Source: Isoetes engelmannii (taxonomy: Eukaryota > Streptophyta > Lycopodiopsida > Isoetales > Isoetaceae). From it: a DNA stretch of 27,515 nt. Both the position numbers and the translations under genes were made by a program. Under the pieces are notes generated by a model that was given only the letters and a program-made list of their open reading frames with translations, was not told where the DNA came from and ran no database searches. This document shows, piece after piece, positions 1 to 9,768 of the stretch (its first letter is position 1; every line of letters begins with the position of its first letter). The stretch spans positions 1 through 27,515 of the forward strand of contig JAANSK020076686.1 in the NCBI GenBank assembly GCA_011763485.2, read 5' to 3'.

Positions 1-885
1 AAGCACCTGTTGCCAAAATTTCCTGGGGTGGCGGTCCAGGAGCCCAAACATCTGGCTCTGCCTCTCTGCCAGATATGCAGCCTTCTTATGCTTGAGCCGC
101 CTACTGTACTGAGAGATAGCCCGGGGGCGTTCAATGGGATCAGAGACGCGCCGGAGCTGACGCTTCATTTGGCGGCATTCGTCGTCGAACCAGCAGTTGT
201 GGGGAAAAGTGGAAGTGCCGCCTGATCTCGGCGGCCGTTCCCTACCAAAGCATGCGTCTGCAGCCTCCGTGAGTACCTCGATCAGCCGGGTGGTCTGCTG
301 CTCCAATGTGGGGAGCTGCAATATCTCCGCCAGGCCCTGTTCAACTGACCGGGCATAGTTGTCTGCTAACTCATAGTCCAGGCGCAGTTTGGGTCGCGAA
401 GGCATTGAGGGTACGACCGACTGGTGCGTCTGGATAGCCAGATTGAAGAGGAGGGGGCGATGGTCGGAGTCCACCTCCTCGTCGCCGAACGCGGTGCCCA
501 TGCCCAACCGCGTGAGGAGGTGCAAGTGCTGCTCCTCCATGAGGACATAGTCGACCACACTGTGGCCTCTACTCTGGTTCTTCTGCCGGCATGTGTATTG
601 GCCGGATGACGGCCACTGGCCCAAGCCATTGCAGATTACCATATCAAAGATGCTGCCGAGCAGGAGGAGCTGCCTTCCGTAACGCGTGACCTGGGTGTCC
701 TCCAACCGTCTGGGAAGGCATGGCTCCGCTGGGTTAAGCTGCAATTCACCCTCCGCCAATGGGTCAAACGTCGTCGCCTGTTCCGCTCCTGTGCGGGCAT
801 TGAAGTCATCAACACGCATGACCTTCCCTAGTCACTGGTACTGTTGTATGTCGTCGTACAAATCGACATACGACATTATTATAAT
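1..885 (-). mobile_element. LINE copy A: endonuclease C-terminal half and linker, 5'-truncated
   Basis: This is a partial non-LTR retrotransposon read on the minus strand. From base 831 down to base 1 one frame stays open for 277 codons and runs off the window, making it the longest open frame here. It begins just after a TGA at 834-832 that sits inside otherwise matching sequence. Visible parts are DFNARTG (808-788, the GDFN-like active-site block of an APE-type endonuclease), a SVVDYV block (about 564-547) and DSDHRPL with the catalytic-type histidine (about 471-451). A linker follows, rich in Arg and Gln, with CWFDDEC and ending LLDRHPRKFWQQVL. The reverse transcriptase would lie outside the window to the left. 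Homology to the endonuclease ends near 885, so the copy is 5'-truncated. It is clearly GC-richer than its surroundings and much better preserved than copies B-D of the same family, which suggests a recent insertion. Confidence 0.85.
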
Positions 886-1885
886 GGGCAGATCAGAGAT
901 GGGCATGAATTATTGCCTAGGCAAGCCATGTGCATATTGTGATGTGTTTTTGGGGATGCATAGTGTGTATCCACAAATTACTTAGGGCAAAGGTTCAAAC
1001 ACCCTATTCGTGCAAGGTCCGAACCTTCTCGAAATGCCAATGCCTTGTTACATTCAAAACTAAATTCAATTCTACTATGCATGAGTCAAATCTTTAATTC
1101 ACTTGTCGTTTTCTTATGGCTCAATAATGTTCTTCGGTCATCAAGCTACCACCTATAGTAGTTTCTTCTTTCTAACATGAGCCAAACGACGCAAGGGTCC
1201 ATTATTTATATTTGGTTCTCCTCGAAGAAGTGTGTGATGAATCGGAATGCTTCTAAACGAGAAAGGGGACTCAGGAAAACTTTGGATTGAACCAACCGGG
1301 CGGAGCCGGATCTAGGGCACCATTTCGAATTGCGCAAAAAGAGAGTTGGCTGTAGCATTGGCAGGTCACATAGCTTCTCCTTCCAAGAGCAAGAGTCTCG
1401 GAAAACCGACTCCCCGAAAGAGCATAGAGTCCTATGAAGAGGATAGGTCCCTGCCAATTTCTTCCCATGTGAAATCTAACGGTACTTGAACACAAATACG
1501 ATAGACGACCGGACGTGTACTTGCAAGCATATACCCATTCATTTGTTTTCTTAAGAGCTAGTCCTTGTTCGTAAAAATCATCCCTAGGCCTGTGTTAGGT
1601 TGAAGCCACGTTAAACGGATCGGCAATAATTTAAAAAAACGATATTAAGGTCACAATCCTGAGAAATAAAAATGATAATGCTCTCACATAAACAAGCGAT
1701 AAATCCTCAGGAAGTTGCTTTTAAACATCGTGTTGCCTAAGATATAGCTTGGTAGCAAAGTAATACTGTTATTTGTTTCCTTTAGCCAGTAATTAAAACA
1801 ATATTTTTCTCAAATTTGCTTACCACATGCAATGAACTGTAACAAAATTCTAGTGGAGATCCTTTTGTCATTTATACGACTCTTA
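886..1885. other. Intergenic, no gene seen
   Basis: AT-rich sequence with no convincing reading frame or splice structure. One stretch, about 1240-1510, is more GC-balanced than its surroundings and has an open minus frame of about 80 codons with no recognisable motif. It could be an organelle-derived insert or simple chance; nothing in it settles the matter. Confidence 0.5.
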
Positions 1886-1887
1886 TT

Positions 1888-1959
1888 TTGATGGCTTGGA
1901 ACTTAAAGAAGAAAATGTTGTTTTTGATGGCTTGGAACTTAAAGAAGAAAATGTTGTTT
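1888..1959. repeat. 36-bp tandem duplication
   Basis: Two adjacent copies of a 36-bp unit containing GATGGCTTGGAACTTAAAG, identical by eye. The perfect match implies a recent slippage or unequal-exchange event. Confidence 0.85.
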
Positions 1960-2221
1960 AAAACAATGTCGGCCTATACCAGGTTTCAAACTGGCTATTG
2001 CCTAATTCACACACATATGGAATACCCGAGAAACTTGCTTCCATGAAGTACGGTCTTCCAGCAAAGTAATATGCAGTCTGCTCTTCGAGCAAAGCAATAC
2101 ATTTAGCAAATTGTGCTTCCATGAAGTACGGTCTTCCAGCAAAGTAATATGCAGTCTGCTCTTCGAGCAAAGCAATACATTTAGCAAATTCCAACATGCA
2201 GTGGACTAGAAGCTTCTCCAT
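1958..2221 (-). other. Unassigned open frame carrying a duplicated 26-residue block
   Basis: Minus-strand frame of 87 codons. It encodes two consecutive copies of a 26-residue block that begins FAKCIALLEEQ and ends GRPYFMEA, because the underlying 78-bp tandem duplication keeps frame. No family was recognised. There is no signal peptide and no obvious intron boundary that links it to NRPC7, which lies far upstream on the same strand. It may be an exon remnant; the duplication alone makes the frame look longer than one repeat would. Confidence 0.2.
2037..2192. repeat. 78-bp tandem duplication, identical copies
   Basis: Units at about 2037-2114 and 2115-2192 match over 76 consecutive bases. 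The period is a multiple of three. The flanks are single copy. Confidence 0.9.
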
Positions 2222-3335
2222 CCACCAAATGGCAGATGCTCCAAGGCCTATGCATTTGCCTAGCCTTTTATAAACATAAATGCCATCAAACTAGATGGGA
2301 AAGCATCCAAGAAAAAAATCACACATTAGGAAGAATATTCGCATAAAGTGTGCAGCTAATCCCCAGGATAATTAGCCCTGGTTGTGAAACATTAGGGCTT
2401 GCTGCATCAACTCAAAGTAGATGAGAATCAACATCAACGGGAGAAGACGTGAATATTTCCTAAATGTGCTGTTGAGCCAAGAAAGGTATGCACGCCTCGT
2501 ACAATGTCTTGGACAAAAAGGTACAGTTCACATTTATAATACGTAATGTTGATATAGCTAGCATTGCCCTCTTCCAAGTTGCCTAAAATTCCAAGATTTA
2601 TATCCTGTTCACGTGTGGTCCCTTCTGATGATTGAGATTGCTACATACCAACACGCATGTGCACTAGTGGGCATGCACAGAAGGAGACAAACAATTGGAT
2701 ACAGATATGAAAAATTTTGAAGAAACACAAGCAATTGCCGCATGTTTTTATTATAACAAGTGATGATACCAAAAGAAAACTAATTTTCAACTAATTGAAG
2801 AAAATATTTTGCATAATGCTTGCACCTTCATGGTTGTTCACAAATCGATTTGTGTTGCTGCATATCTACTTTGGAAAATGGAGGGGTCAACAAGTCCCTT
2901 CCTTTTGCATATGCAACTCTTGCAGGCAGAATTAGCATATAAGGCATGTATACGTAATTTTAGTCTGATATGCATTTGCCACCGGAGGAAGGGATTCTCA
3001 TAATGAAAACTCTTATGATAGGCATTCCACTTTTCTGGATAAAAACGTATAGGAAATGCAACCAGGTAATTAAGATATGTAGATATATCACTGCTTCGGA
3101 TAACAAACTTAATCATGTTTGCAAGTCCAAAATAAGATGGATTACCTGCGATTGGAGTACAAAGGGATCATAATATCATTTCTGGCATCACTCTCCTGAA
3201 TCATCAGCTTTAGCATGGACTTGTAAGGAGATAAAGCACTTATACTGGTATTAAGAAATGATTTGCGGTGTCAGTGAGCCTAGAAGGCTCAACAAAGCTG
3301 AAGAATTGCTACGAATAATGCAGAACTCAAGGCCT
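2222..3335. other. Intergenic, no gene seen
   Basis: AT-rich spacer. Short open frames occur on both strands around 2810-3170, but they overlap one another, have biased Lys/Ile/Asn content and show no motif or splice pattern. Confidence 0.5.
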
Positions 3336-3337
3336 GA

Positions 3338-3632
3338 CAAAACGAAAAGTGAACTAGTTGAAGGGGCTCAAGATTTACATGACAAACTGGCGAATTGTGC
3401 TTAGAAACCCGCGAATTCGGTTAGATGATACGAATTTGCTAAGGAATCTCACATATTCTGTCGAAAAAAACCCACAAATTTATCGAGGGAAACCTCCAAT
3501 TGGGCTAAGAAGTCCACAAACTTATCCAATAAATCTAGCAATCTAGCTATTGGGTCCTCAAATTTAACTAAGAAATTCACAAATTTATTTGAAACCCACT
3601 GATCAGGCTCAGAAACTCACAAATGCTTAATT
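3338..3632. repeat. Degenerate array of about 20-bp units
   Basis: About 14 diverged units with a spacing of 19-22 bp and a core close to GAAACCCACAAATTTAT. Clear unit starts fall near 3402, 3441, 3467, 3489, 3508, 3551, 3570, 3590 and 3610; the longer gaps are about two units. Several units are only loosely similar, so this is an old minisatellite rather than an active one. Confidence 0.6.
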
Positions 3633-3639
3633 GCAAAAC

Positions 3640-5403
3640 AACTACTTTTGCAATTGAATGGGGCAAGCTCATACCCGCTTCTGCTCACGAATTTTGGGCC
3701 AGAACTGGGAAGCGCTCCAAAGCTACGTCCATGTGGTGCTGCCGGAAGAACAGACACGTTTTCCAAAAGCAGAGCTATTCTGATTTAACTCTGAGTGAAT
3801 GGCCAGAAAGTAGATATCTGTAATTCCAAAATCACCCTTTTTGGAGCCAGATTTTTCCCTAATAATTATATATATATAGAGATACAAATCAGATATAGGC
3901 GATCTGGGAAGGAACCTAGCATAGAGCAGGAAACTAAAAACAAAGAAAAAAAGTACAAGAAAGACAAGGATTTACTGGTCATCAACTGCTCTGTCTACAT
4001 TAAACATGAAGACACAATCTAGTGTACTCAGTGCGCATGTATAATTCAGCATGGAAGGACAAAACTAAAGGTTGATTTTCAACAGCCAAGAAACCAAATC
4101 ATTCATTGCCTTACCATTCATCAGAGACGAAATAAATCTTGTTAAAGCCCAAAAAACTGGGGCAACGGCCAAGCATAAGGCAGGCCCAAAATTGCTTACA
4201 CTTTTCTATTGTAGGTTAGGCCAAAGGAAGATTTTCAGATTTCCATAGAAAATGGCATGTCTATGGTTCATATATCCCACAGGTATGGTGGCCCATTGCT
4301 TTTTTCCTTTACTAATGAAATACAACTTCATTCTTCTAAAAACCTTCTACTGAATCAATAAATAAGCCTTACAAGAAATATTAAAGCTCTACCCGGCTTC
4401 CCCACTGAAGAAACAATGCTGCTAAACACCATGGATCTGAGCAGAATCCTCTACTTTGGCCTCATTAACCCCTGTTGGACGCCTCTAATCCGGTCAGACA
4501 TGGCCAACCATGCAGAACAAGAGGATTGGAGATAACGATGTTTGAAATTAGCGTTGGAAAACCCCTTCATATGTCAGACCGTTCTCTCATATTTCCTGCT
4601 TAAGATGCTCTTTTACCTTCCACAACTTCTTCCTTGCAACTGTCTACTAAACATAGTAACTGTGACAAGGACAGAGACACCTGTGTATATTCTGTTTTAG
4701 GGATTTGATTGGCTGGTAAAGCATATTATTGGGATATAGCTAACATTCTTCACCAATATTTTCTGTGGACAATCGAACTGACATGCCCCAGTTCTTGATA
4801 GATGAACAATGAAGTCGTTTCCTGTGCTCTGTTATTTCATTCTGTTATAACAGTATATCTCCGGTACTACCTATTACACCCTGCAAGAGATGACTGAAAC
4901 TAAGACTGCGCTAGGCTCATGTCCATGTTCTTCTGCATAAAGTTGTCCAATGTTTGGGCTTGAGATTACCTGAACATATTAGTCGTGTGCTTCATCTTGT
5001 TGTCTGCTATTCAGGTCAACCAAGGTTCCTGGCAGGATAGATCATGTACCATTCAACATGCCTAGACACGTGCAGGCAGAGGATTAAATTTGGACACATC
5101 CATGGGATAATTCTTGAGGTTTAATATGATGTAAGATGTCTGGGATACTCATAAAATGCATTAGAAAGATAGACGTCAACATGCATCATTAATTTAAGGT
5201 GAGTAATAATATATTACTTCTTGGAATTGTTACTATTACATGCCTGCTTGCAGAAGAAACATCGAACATCCTTGATGCCCTTACTTTACGCGCTTCATAT
5301 ACCATTGCCAACACTGTACCCTTTAGAGTTCCACAGTCTTCAGAAGCAAGCTTAGTACAATTCAAGTGAACTTCTACTGAGCTTCAAGTGTGCAATTTAG
5401 CTA
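3640..5403. other. Downstream flank of NRPC7, no gene seen
   Basis: The minus-strand 3' untranslated region and transcript end of NRPC7 should lie in the right part of this stretch, just below 5404, but no single polyadenylation site stands out. The remainder is AT-rich with short overlapping frames and no recognisable product. Confidence 0.5.
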
Positions 5404-7096
5404 TTACCACCAAGCGACTAGTCCTAATCCTTCTCCATTTATATCACCCTGGATGCATATAGATTCAATGTTAACAAATAAAGCGCTTGTCATAGATACA
5501 AAAAGTAAAAGCCCCATGTACAACGTACATTTTGCAATCCTTCCCTTTTAAAGACGTGAATAAAATAAAAAGCACCCATCATGCAGACTTGAAATATAGG
5601 CGAACTTTCAGGTATATATCCTGAGGTATATTTCTCAAGAATAACAGAAGTTCATGAGGGGTATCAAGCAGCTGACCCTTCAAAAAAAGTGGATGTTGAT
5701 GCACTTAAGTCGAGTAAAAAGAATTTGCTTGGCAACAAGTAGAAACAGGATTCGCCTACAATAAAAGGGAAGGGAACCAAGTATCTAACCAGATAAAAAG
5801 AAGAATAGTGTCACGACACGTCGATAGAATTGTCAGAATTGTCAGGACACATAGATAGAATGGTCAAAATGGTCTGCAAAGGCCATACCAGAGATTTCTC
5901 TTACATGTAATCTCTTACAATCAGTAAACATAAAAAAGTTTTATCATCCACCGTCCCAGTTGATGCTGATGATATATAACCAAGACATGATGTGTTCCCG
6001 AAACCAAGATTAAAATAGAATATGAGAAGCAAAACGTACAATTATTCCCAAAACAAGAATGAAAAATAGAGTATGAGAAGCAAAACATACAATAATTTCC
6101 ATTGGAGCAAACGGCTTAGCAGTCTTTTCTTGTTCAAGGGGGATTGGTGGATACTTGACACTCGAGACACGAAACCTTACCTGCACCAAATTTGCTTGTT
6201 TAGCTCATAGTTCTGAAGGATACTAATTTGTCAAAGTAAATCATAACAAAAAAATACACAAGAACCCACTTCTTCTTCAAGATCCATATACATTTCTTGC
6301 TCTTCGTATTTCCAAACCCAGACACTTTCTGCTTCCATGCTTCAAAAGATTGTCAAATACCAAGTTAGTGCATGAGCTGGCAAAAAATAAATGCTCCACT
6401 ATATGGATATGTTCTAGGAAGAAAAAACGTAATAAAACTTACAAAACTGATGGTTGTGGTAGGAGATACTCAGGCACGCGTATGTCCTCAAAAAATCCCA
6501 ATGACACTGCTCCAAGCAACATGCATTTAGTATCAGAAAGAAACAAAACATTAATGATCAAAAGTAGCTAACTCAATCCATGTATATGCATGCATAATGA
6601 CTTGACACACACAAAATAAACCAGTCTTGTCAGATCTTTTGAGCTTCCCCACGAGCACCTCCCCAACAAATGGACGAAACATCACCAATCTGAAAGTCAC
6701 CTGATATGATTAATAATACATATCATATTTATTCTCAAAAACACCCCTGGATATTGTAAAGAAACGACGTTTATATGTCAATGCCCATTCTTACAGTGAA
6801 CGTTGGTGCACCATCCCCAGCAAATACAAAACCACCTTCGACAGAATTGATATCATAAAGGGTGATGCACAAGCCAAGATCTTTCACCACCTGCAATATA
6901 TAGCCTATAAATCACATCTCCATCCCCAGATAAAACCAGCACATAAAACTGAAAGCAGACAAAACACCTACATCATCACATTTACCTTGTCAATATAGAT
7001 CCTTTGAATCTCGAGAGTGAGAGCTTCCGGTACAGTGACGTTAAGATTGCAGGGTGGTATCCGCAAAGTATCAGATATAGATGAAAGAACAAACAT
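5404..7096 (-). CDS. NRPC7: RNA polymerase III subunit RPC8 (RPB7-like stalk subunit), complete, 7 exons
   Basis: Ortholog of yeast RPC25, human POLR3H and Arabidopsis RPC8/NRPC7. This stalk subunit pairs with the RPC9/RPC17 partner in nuclear RNA polymerase III and helps initiation on tRNA and 5S genes. CDS exons (minus): 7096-6986, 6890-6795, 6700-6613, 6506-6443, 6339-6270, 6180-6091 and 5448-5404. They total 564 bases, 187 residues plus TAA, and the phases agree at all six junctions. Introns are 95, 94, 106, 103, 89 and 642 bp with GT-AG ends; two donors are unusual (GTGTGT after exon 3, GTGGGT after exon 5). The N-terminal RPB7-type domain starts MFVLSSISDTLRIPP and contains GLCITLYDI, EGGFVFAGDGAP and FRPFVGEVLVGKL. 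The C-terminal RPC8-type OB domain has SLGFFEDIRVP, VWVWKY, VRFRVSSVKYPPIPLEQ and KPFAPMEII, and ends EGLGLVAWW. Length and motif order fit the family. The start is the only Met before the conserved N-terminus. No break was seen. Family knowledge supplies the function; the exon model is read directly. Confidence 0.95.
5815..5876. repeat. 31-bp imperfect tandem duplication in NRPC7 intron 6
   Basis: Units starting GACAC at 5815 and 5846 share GATAGAAT-GTCA-AAT-GTC with several substitutions. It lies inside the last and longest NRPC7 intron. Confidence 0.6.
6000..6100. repeat. About 51-bp tandem duplication over the exon 6 splice donor
   Basis: Units near 6000-6049 and 6051-6100 share TATGAGAAGCAAAAC. 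The right unit holds the last 10 coding bases of NRPC7 exon 6 and its donor (GTATGT, 6090-6085). The left unit carries a degraded copy of the exon end and a second donor-like GTACGT. The duplicate therefore offers a downstream decoy donor inside intron 6. Confidence 0.75.
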
Positions 7097-7111
7097 TTTA
7101 ATTCTTTACCT
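7097..7111 (-). other. 5' UTR splice acceptor of NRPC7
   Basis: TGTGCAG followed by GTAAAG lies 13 bases upstream of the NRPC7 ATG on the minus strand, after an AT-rich run. It looks like a 3' splice site, so the leader is probably spliced, with a first exon farther right. Candidate donors are GTAAGT at 7578, 7771 and 10122. Confidence 0.5.
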
Positions 7112-7510
7112 GCACATAATTATTTAGATATCAATTTTTTTATATTTTGCACGTATGGCACTGGTACAGAATGGACATATCAAATGTTCGAAATGAACAT
7201 GGAGTTTTAAGTTTTAGTTCTGTAAATCCATACCAGTGTCTAGAAAATGGTGGACAATGTGCTCTGTGCCGTGTTCCTCTGACTTCGCCCAAACAAAACA
7301 GAGGACCTGACAATAAATAAGATGCTAACGCATCAATGGATTGCCCGTTGGAGGACTTGGCGCAACAAAACAACGAATTGCAGTAAAACGTAATACAAAA
7401 TAAGCCAATATGTTACGTAAATTTCCCCTTCTATTGCAAGCATCATACAAGTCAAAATCAGAAAAAACAGAAACAGAATAGAACTAAAATTACCTTATGC
7501 ACCTTAAATT
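7112..7510. other. Probable leader intron of NRPC7
   Basis: No coding signal. A 77-codon minus frame at 7140-7373 has no motif and lies between the candidate leader donors and the acceptor at 7110. Confidence 0.35.
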
Positions 7511-7895
7511 ATGTGGGAGAAGGAACACTAAAACTCTTTAGGATTTGGCCAGATTAATTATGTTACACAAACACTTACCAGCAGATTTTTGAGCAGAGGC
7601 ACTAGTTCGTAGTTACTTATAGCGCCTAGATAGCAAATCCATCTCTGACTAAATTGTGGGAAACCCAGGCAATTTATATTTACAGTATATATATAGGGGT
7701 CAGGATGTGGGAGAAGGAACACTAAACTCTTTAGGATTTGGCCAGATTGATTATGTTACACAAACACTTACCAGCAGATTTTTGAGCAGAGGCACTAGTC
7801 CATAGTTACTTATAGCGCCTAGATAGCAAATCCATCTCTGACTAAATTGTGGGAAACCCAGGCTATTTATATTTACAGTATATATAAGGGTCAGG
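7511..7895. repeat. 194-bp tandem duplication with TATA-like box and donor
   Basis: Unit 1 is 7511-7704 and unit 2 is 7705-7895, nearly identical with a few substitutions and short indels. On the minus strand each unit contains, in order, a TATATATA-type box (near 7690 and 7885), about 100 transcribed-looking bases, and a strong donor GTAAGT (7578-7573 and 7771-7766). That is the layout of a short noncoding first exon. Both units face NRPC7 and lie 0.4-0.8 kb upstream of its ATG, so they may be a duplicated promoter plus leader exon. The repeat is seen directly; the promoter role is inferred. Confidence 0.8.
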
Positions 7896-7964
7896 ATGTT
7901 CCTCATCACATTTAAGTATCAGTATATCTTTTGGCAAGGGTTGTTCGAAAGCAATGGACAGGAA

Positions 7965-8125
7965 CATTCTAGGTGCAAAATGCTATAAGCTATGTTCCAA
8001 GCAATGACATTATTTCCAAGTATATATACTCAAGTTACTAAGGGATATACCCAGCACGAGGCCTGAATTATTTGCTCCACTATGGTTAGGGCAGTTGCAT
8101 CAAATAGCCAAGCTAGGTTTAAATA
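7965..8125. repeat. Left member of a dispersed direct repeat pair
   Basis: This stretch matches 9265-9435 in the same orientation with moderate divergence. It shares CATTCTAGGTGCAAAA at its start and GGGCAGTTGCATCAAATAG near its end. The pair brackets the copia fossil. No PBS-like site follows this copy, so calling the pair LTRs would go beyond the evidence. Confidence 0.75.
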
Positions 8126-8569
8126 CAAGATGAATAGTGATCCTTACTAAATAATAAAGAAAAGTAATGCCAAGCATTCTTGGAAGGCATTCTACGAGAA
8201 CCTGAGCCTGGTGTTAGCATGGTGTATGACTTAGATTGGTTGATGAATGCTGGGAGTAACGCTCAAAAAAGCATGGTTTTTATGATAATCGTGATGCTAG
8301 TGTTGACATGGGTATGATTAGATTAGTTGCTGAAGCTGACACAAATGATGCAGATGAGTTTTTGAACATGCCTGCTAGCAGTTCCACAACTGTTGTTCGT
8401 CATAGCCTTTCTAAAAGGGGACTCATAGGGAATACCTCAACAAAGTATGCCCAAGCTTAAAGCATTGGCTGATGCTCACACAATCTGAAACATAAGTCCA
8501 TGAGAATCAAGAGCGATCCTCTTTGATAAGTTGCCACCACATATGATAAGATGGCATTCCAGATCTGGT

Positions 8570-8840
8570 TCCATTCCTTGAGGACAATAAGGCTAGTCGT
8601 TATGCAGAGCAATAAACAAAGCATGATGTTTCAGCAGCATGGGACAGATTATAATGTGATCTTCGCACGCAGCGTGAAAATCCCTGTACTGTGCCCTACT
8701 TTGCATAAAGGTTAAGTGTTTCTTACATGGACTTTCAAACTGCTTTTCTGAAGGAAAATTTAAATGATGAAGTCCATGTGAAGCAGCCAGATGATTTAGC
8801 AACAAGGATATTGGTCTGCAAGCTAAAAGGGTGATCTGGC
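8570..8840 (+). mobile_element. Ty1/copia fossil: reverse transcriptase fragment
   Basis: Remnant of a copia-superfamily LTR retrotransposon on the plus strand. Recognisable pieces are the block HGTDYNVIFARSVK and the motif-A region MDFQTAFLKENLNDEV, followed by VCKLK. These correspond to the conserved copia RT start. The fossil is heavily decayed with several breaks, and no whole domain is left. Sequence at about 8210-8450 on the same strand looks weakly coding (EADTNDADEFLNMPASSS) and may be part of the same element, but that is unproven. Old by its divergence. Confidence 0.75.
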
Positions 8841-8844
8841 CAAC

Positions 8845-9260
8845 TTGGAAATGGATTATGAAGTGTAATCAACAGACCACTAATGATCCTATCTTAAAGT
8901 TCTGGTTTAAAAAGGCAGCTTAGATTTTGCACTACATTTACGGAAGATTAGTCTCAAATGGAGAGACCTGCACTGCATTGGTGGAAAAAAACGCAAATGA
9001 TTACTCAAATTTGTCTGTTAAGTTGCTAAAATATTACCAAGTAATAGTCAAGCTCATCTCTGGCTTGATGTTATTGCAGGTGTTTCTAATCTAACTGTCA
9101 ATGTTAAGCAGTGGGCTATGGCCCATACCTTGCATAATCGGACCTCCAACCTTCTGCCATAGTGGGACCCTCCTATTCCATGGGGGGCTGTGACCAGCAA
9201 AAGCTCACTTTGACTCTTAGATTCAAAAGCCCCAACGATAATCTCAAGACATTTTTATTG
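8845..9260. other. No gene seen; may be residue of the copia fossil
   Basis: Between the copia RT remnant and the right direct repeat. No recognisable domain. Confidence 0.4.
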
Positions 9261-9264
9261 AGCA

Positions 9265-9435
9265 GCCACATTCTAGGTGCAAAAATGCTATAAGCTAAGT
9301 TCCAAGAAAATGACATTATTTGCTAGTATATATACCTAAGTTACTAAGGGAGATTAAGTTACTAAGTTACTAAGCAGGCCCGAATTGTTTGCTTCACTAC
9401 GGTTAGGGCAGTTGCATCAAATAGCCAAGCTAGGT
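9265..9435. repeat. Right member of the dispersed direct repeat pair
   Basis: Matches 7965-8125. It has a small internal expansion of AAGTTACTAAG near 9355-9375 that is absent from the left copy. Confidence 0.75.
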
Positions 9436-9461
9436 ATTGCCATTATGGCATATAGATTTAA

Positions 9462-9477
9462 ATGCCATTAATGGCAT
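9462..9477. repeat. Perfect 16-bp palindrome ATGCCATTAATGGCAT
   Basis: It is the second of two near-tandem units that each contain TGCCATTA-TGGCATATA (from about 9438), and it lies just left of the duplicated block starting at 9482. Confidence 0.8.
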
Positions 9478-9481
9478 ATAA

Positions 9482-9560
9482 ATTTCAATTGCCTTTGCAA
9501 TCTCCAAAGAAGTGTTTATCAAAACAGACAAGAAACTTGCAGCATAAACTGCAAGGAATA
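9482..9560. repeat. Left copy of a local duplication (with 10026-10113)
   Basis: Shares ATTTCAATTG, GCAATCTCCAAAGAAGTG and TTGCAGCATAAACT with 10026-10113 in direct orientation. Confidence 0.8.
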
Positions 9561-9588
9561 AATTCTAGTGCTGCTGAAGATTTGTTGA

Positions 9589-9768
9589 GATCTTCATGTG
9601 AATAAGGAGCTTGAATTTGCTTACCAGGATGGCAAGCAGCACGCTCCTATGTATAACAGATACGCATACTTTACTTACGAATTGCTGAGCTTCACAAACA
9701 ATCATGTTCAGATATTATTTATCAACGCACTTTGTGCAAGCAGCTTGTATCCACACTTCTTCACTTAA
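9589..9768 (+). other. Unassigned coding-like segment
   Basis: A plus-strand frame of 59 codons, closed by TAA at 9766-9768. It reads as a plausible protein fragment (ELEFAYQDGKQHAPMYN, then YAYFTYELLSF). No family was recognised and no start or splice site fits clearly. It may be a host exon remnant or retroelement debris. Confidence 0.2.

Noticed and set aside
366-629. Open minus frame opposite the LINE A coding frame
   Set aside because: It is an out-of-frame shadow of the endonuclease. The true frame is open over the whole 831-1 stretch and has the family motifs.
980-1020. GGTTCAAAC as a tRNA or SINE B-box
   Set aside because: No matching A-box and no cloverleaf could be drawn around it.
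5940-5975. CATCAACTGGGACGGTGG as the last NRPC7 exon
   Set aside because: It follows an AG but does not encode the expected C-terminus. The exon at 5448-5404 gives GLGLVAWW and stop in phase.
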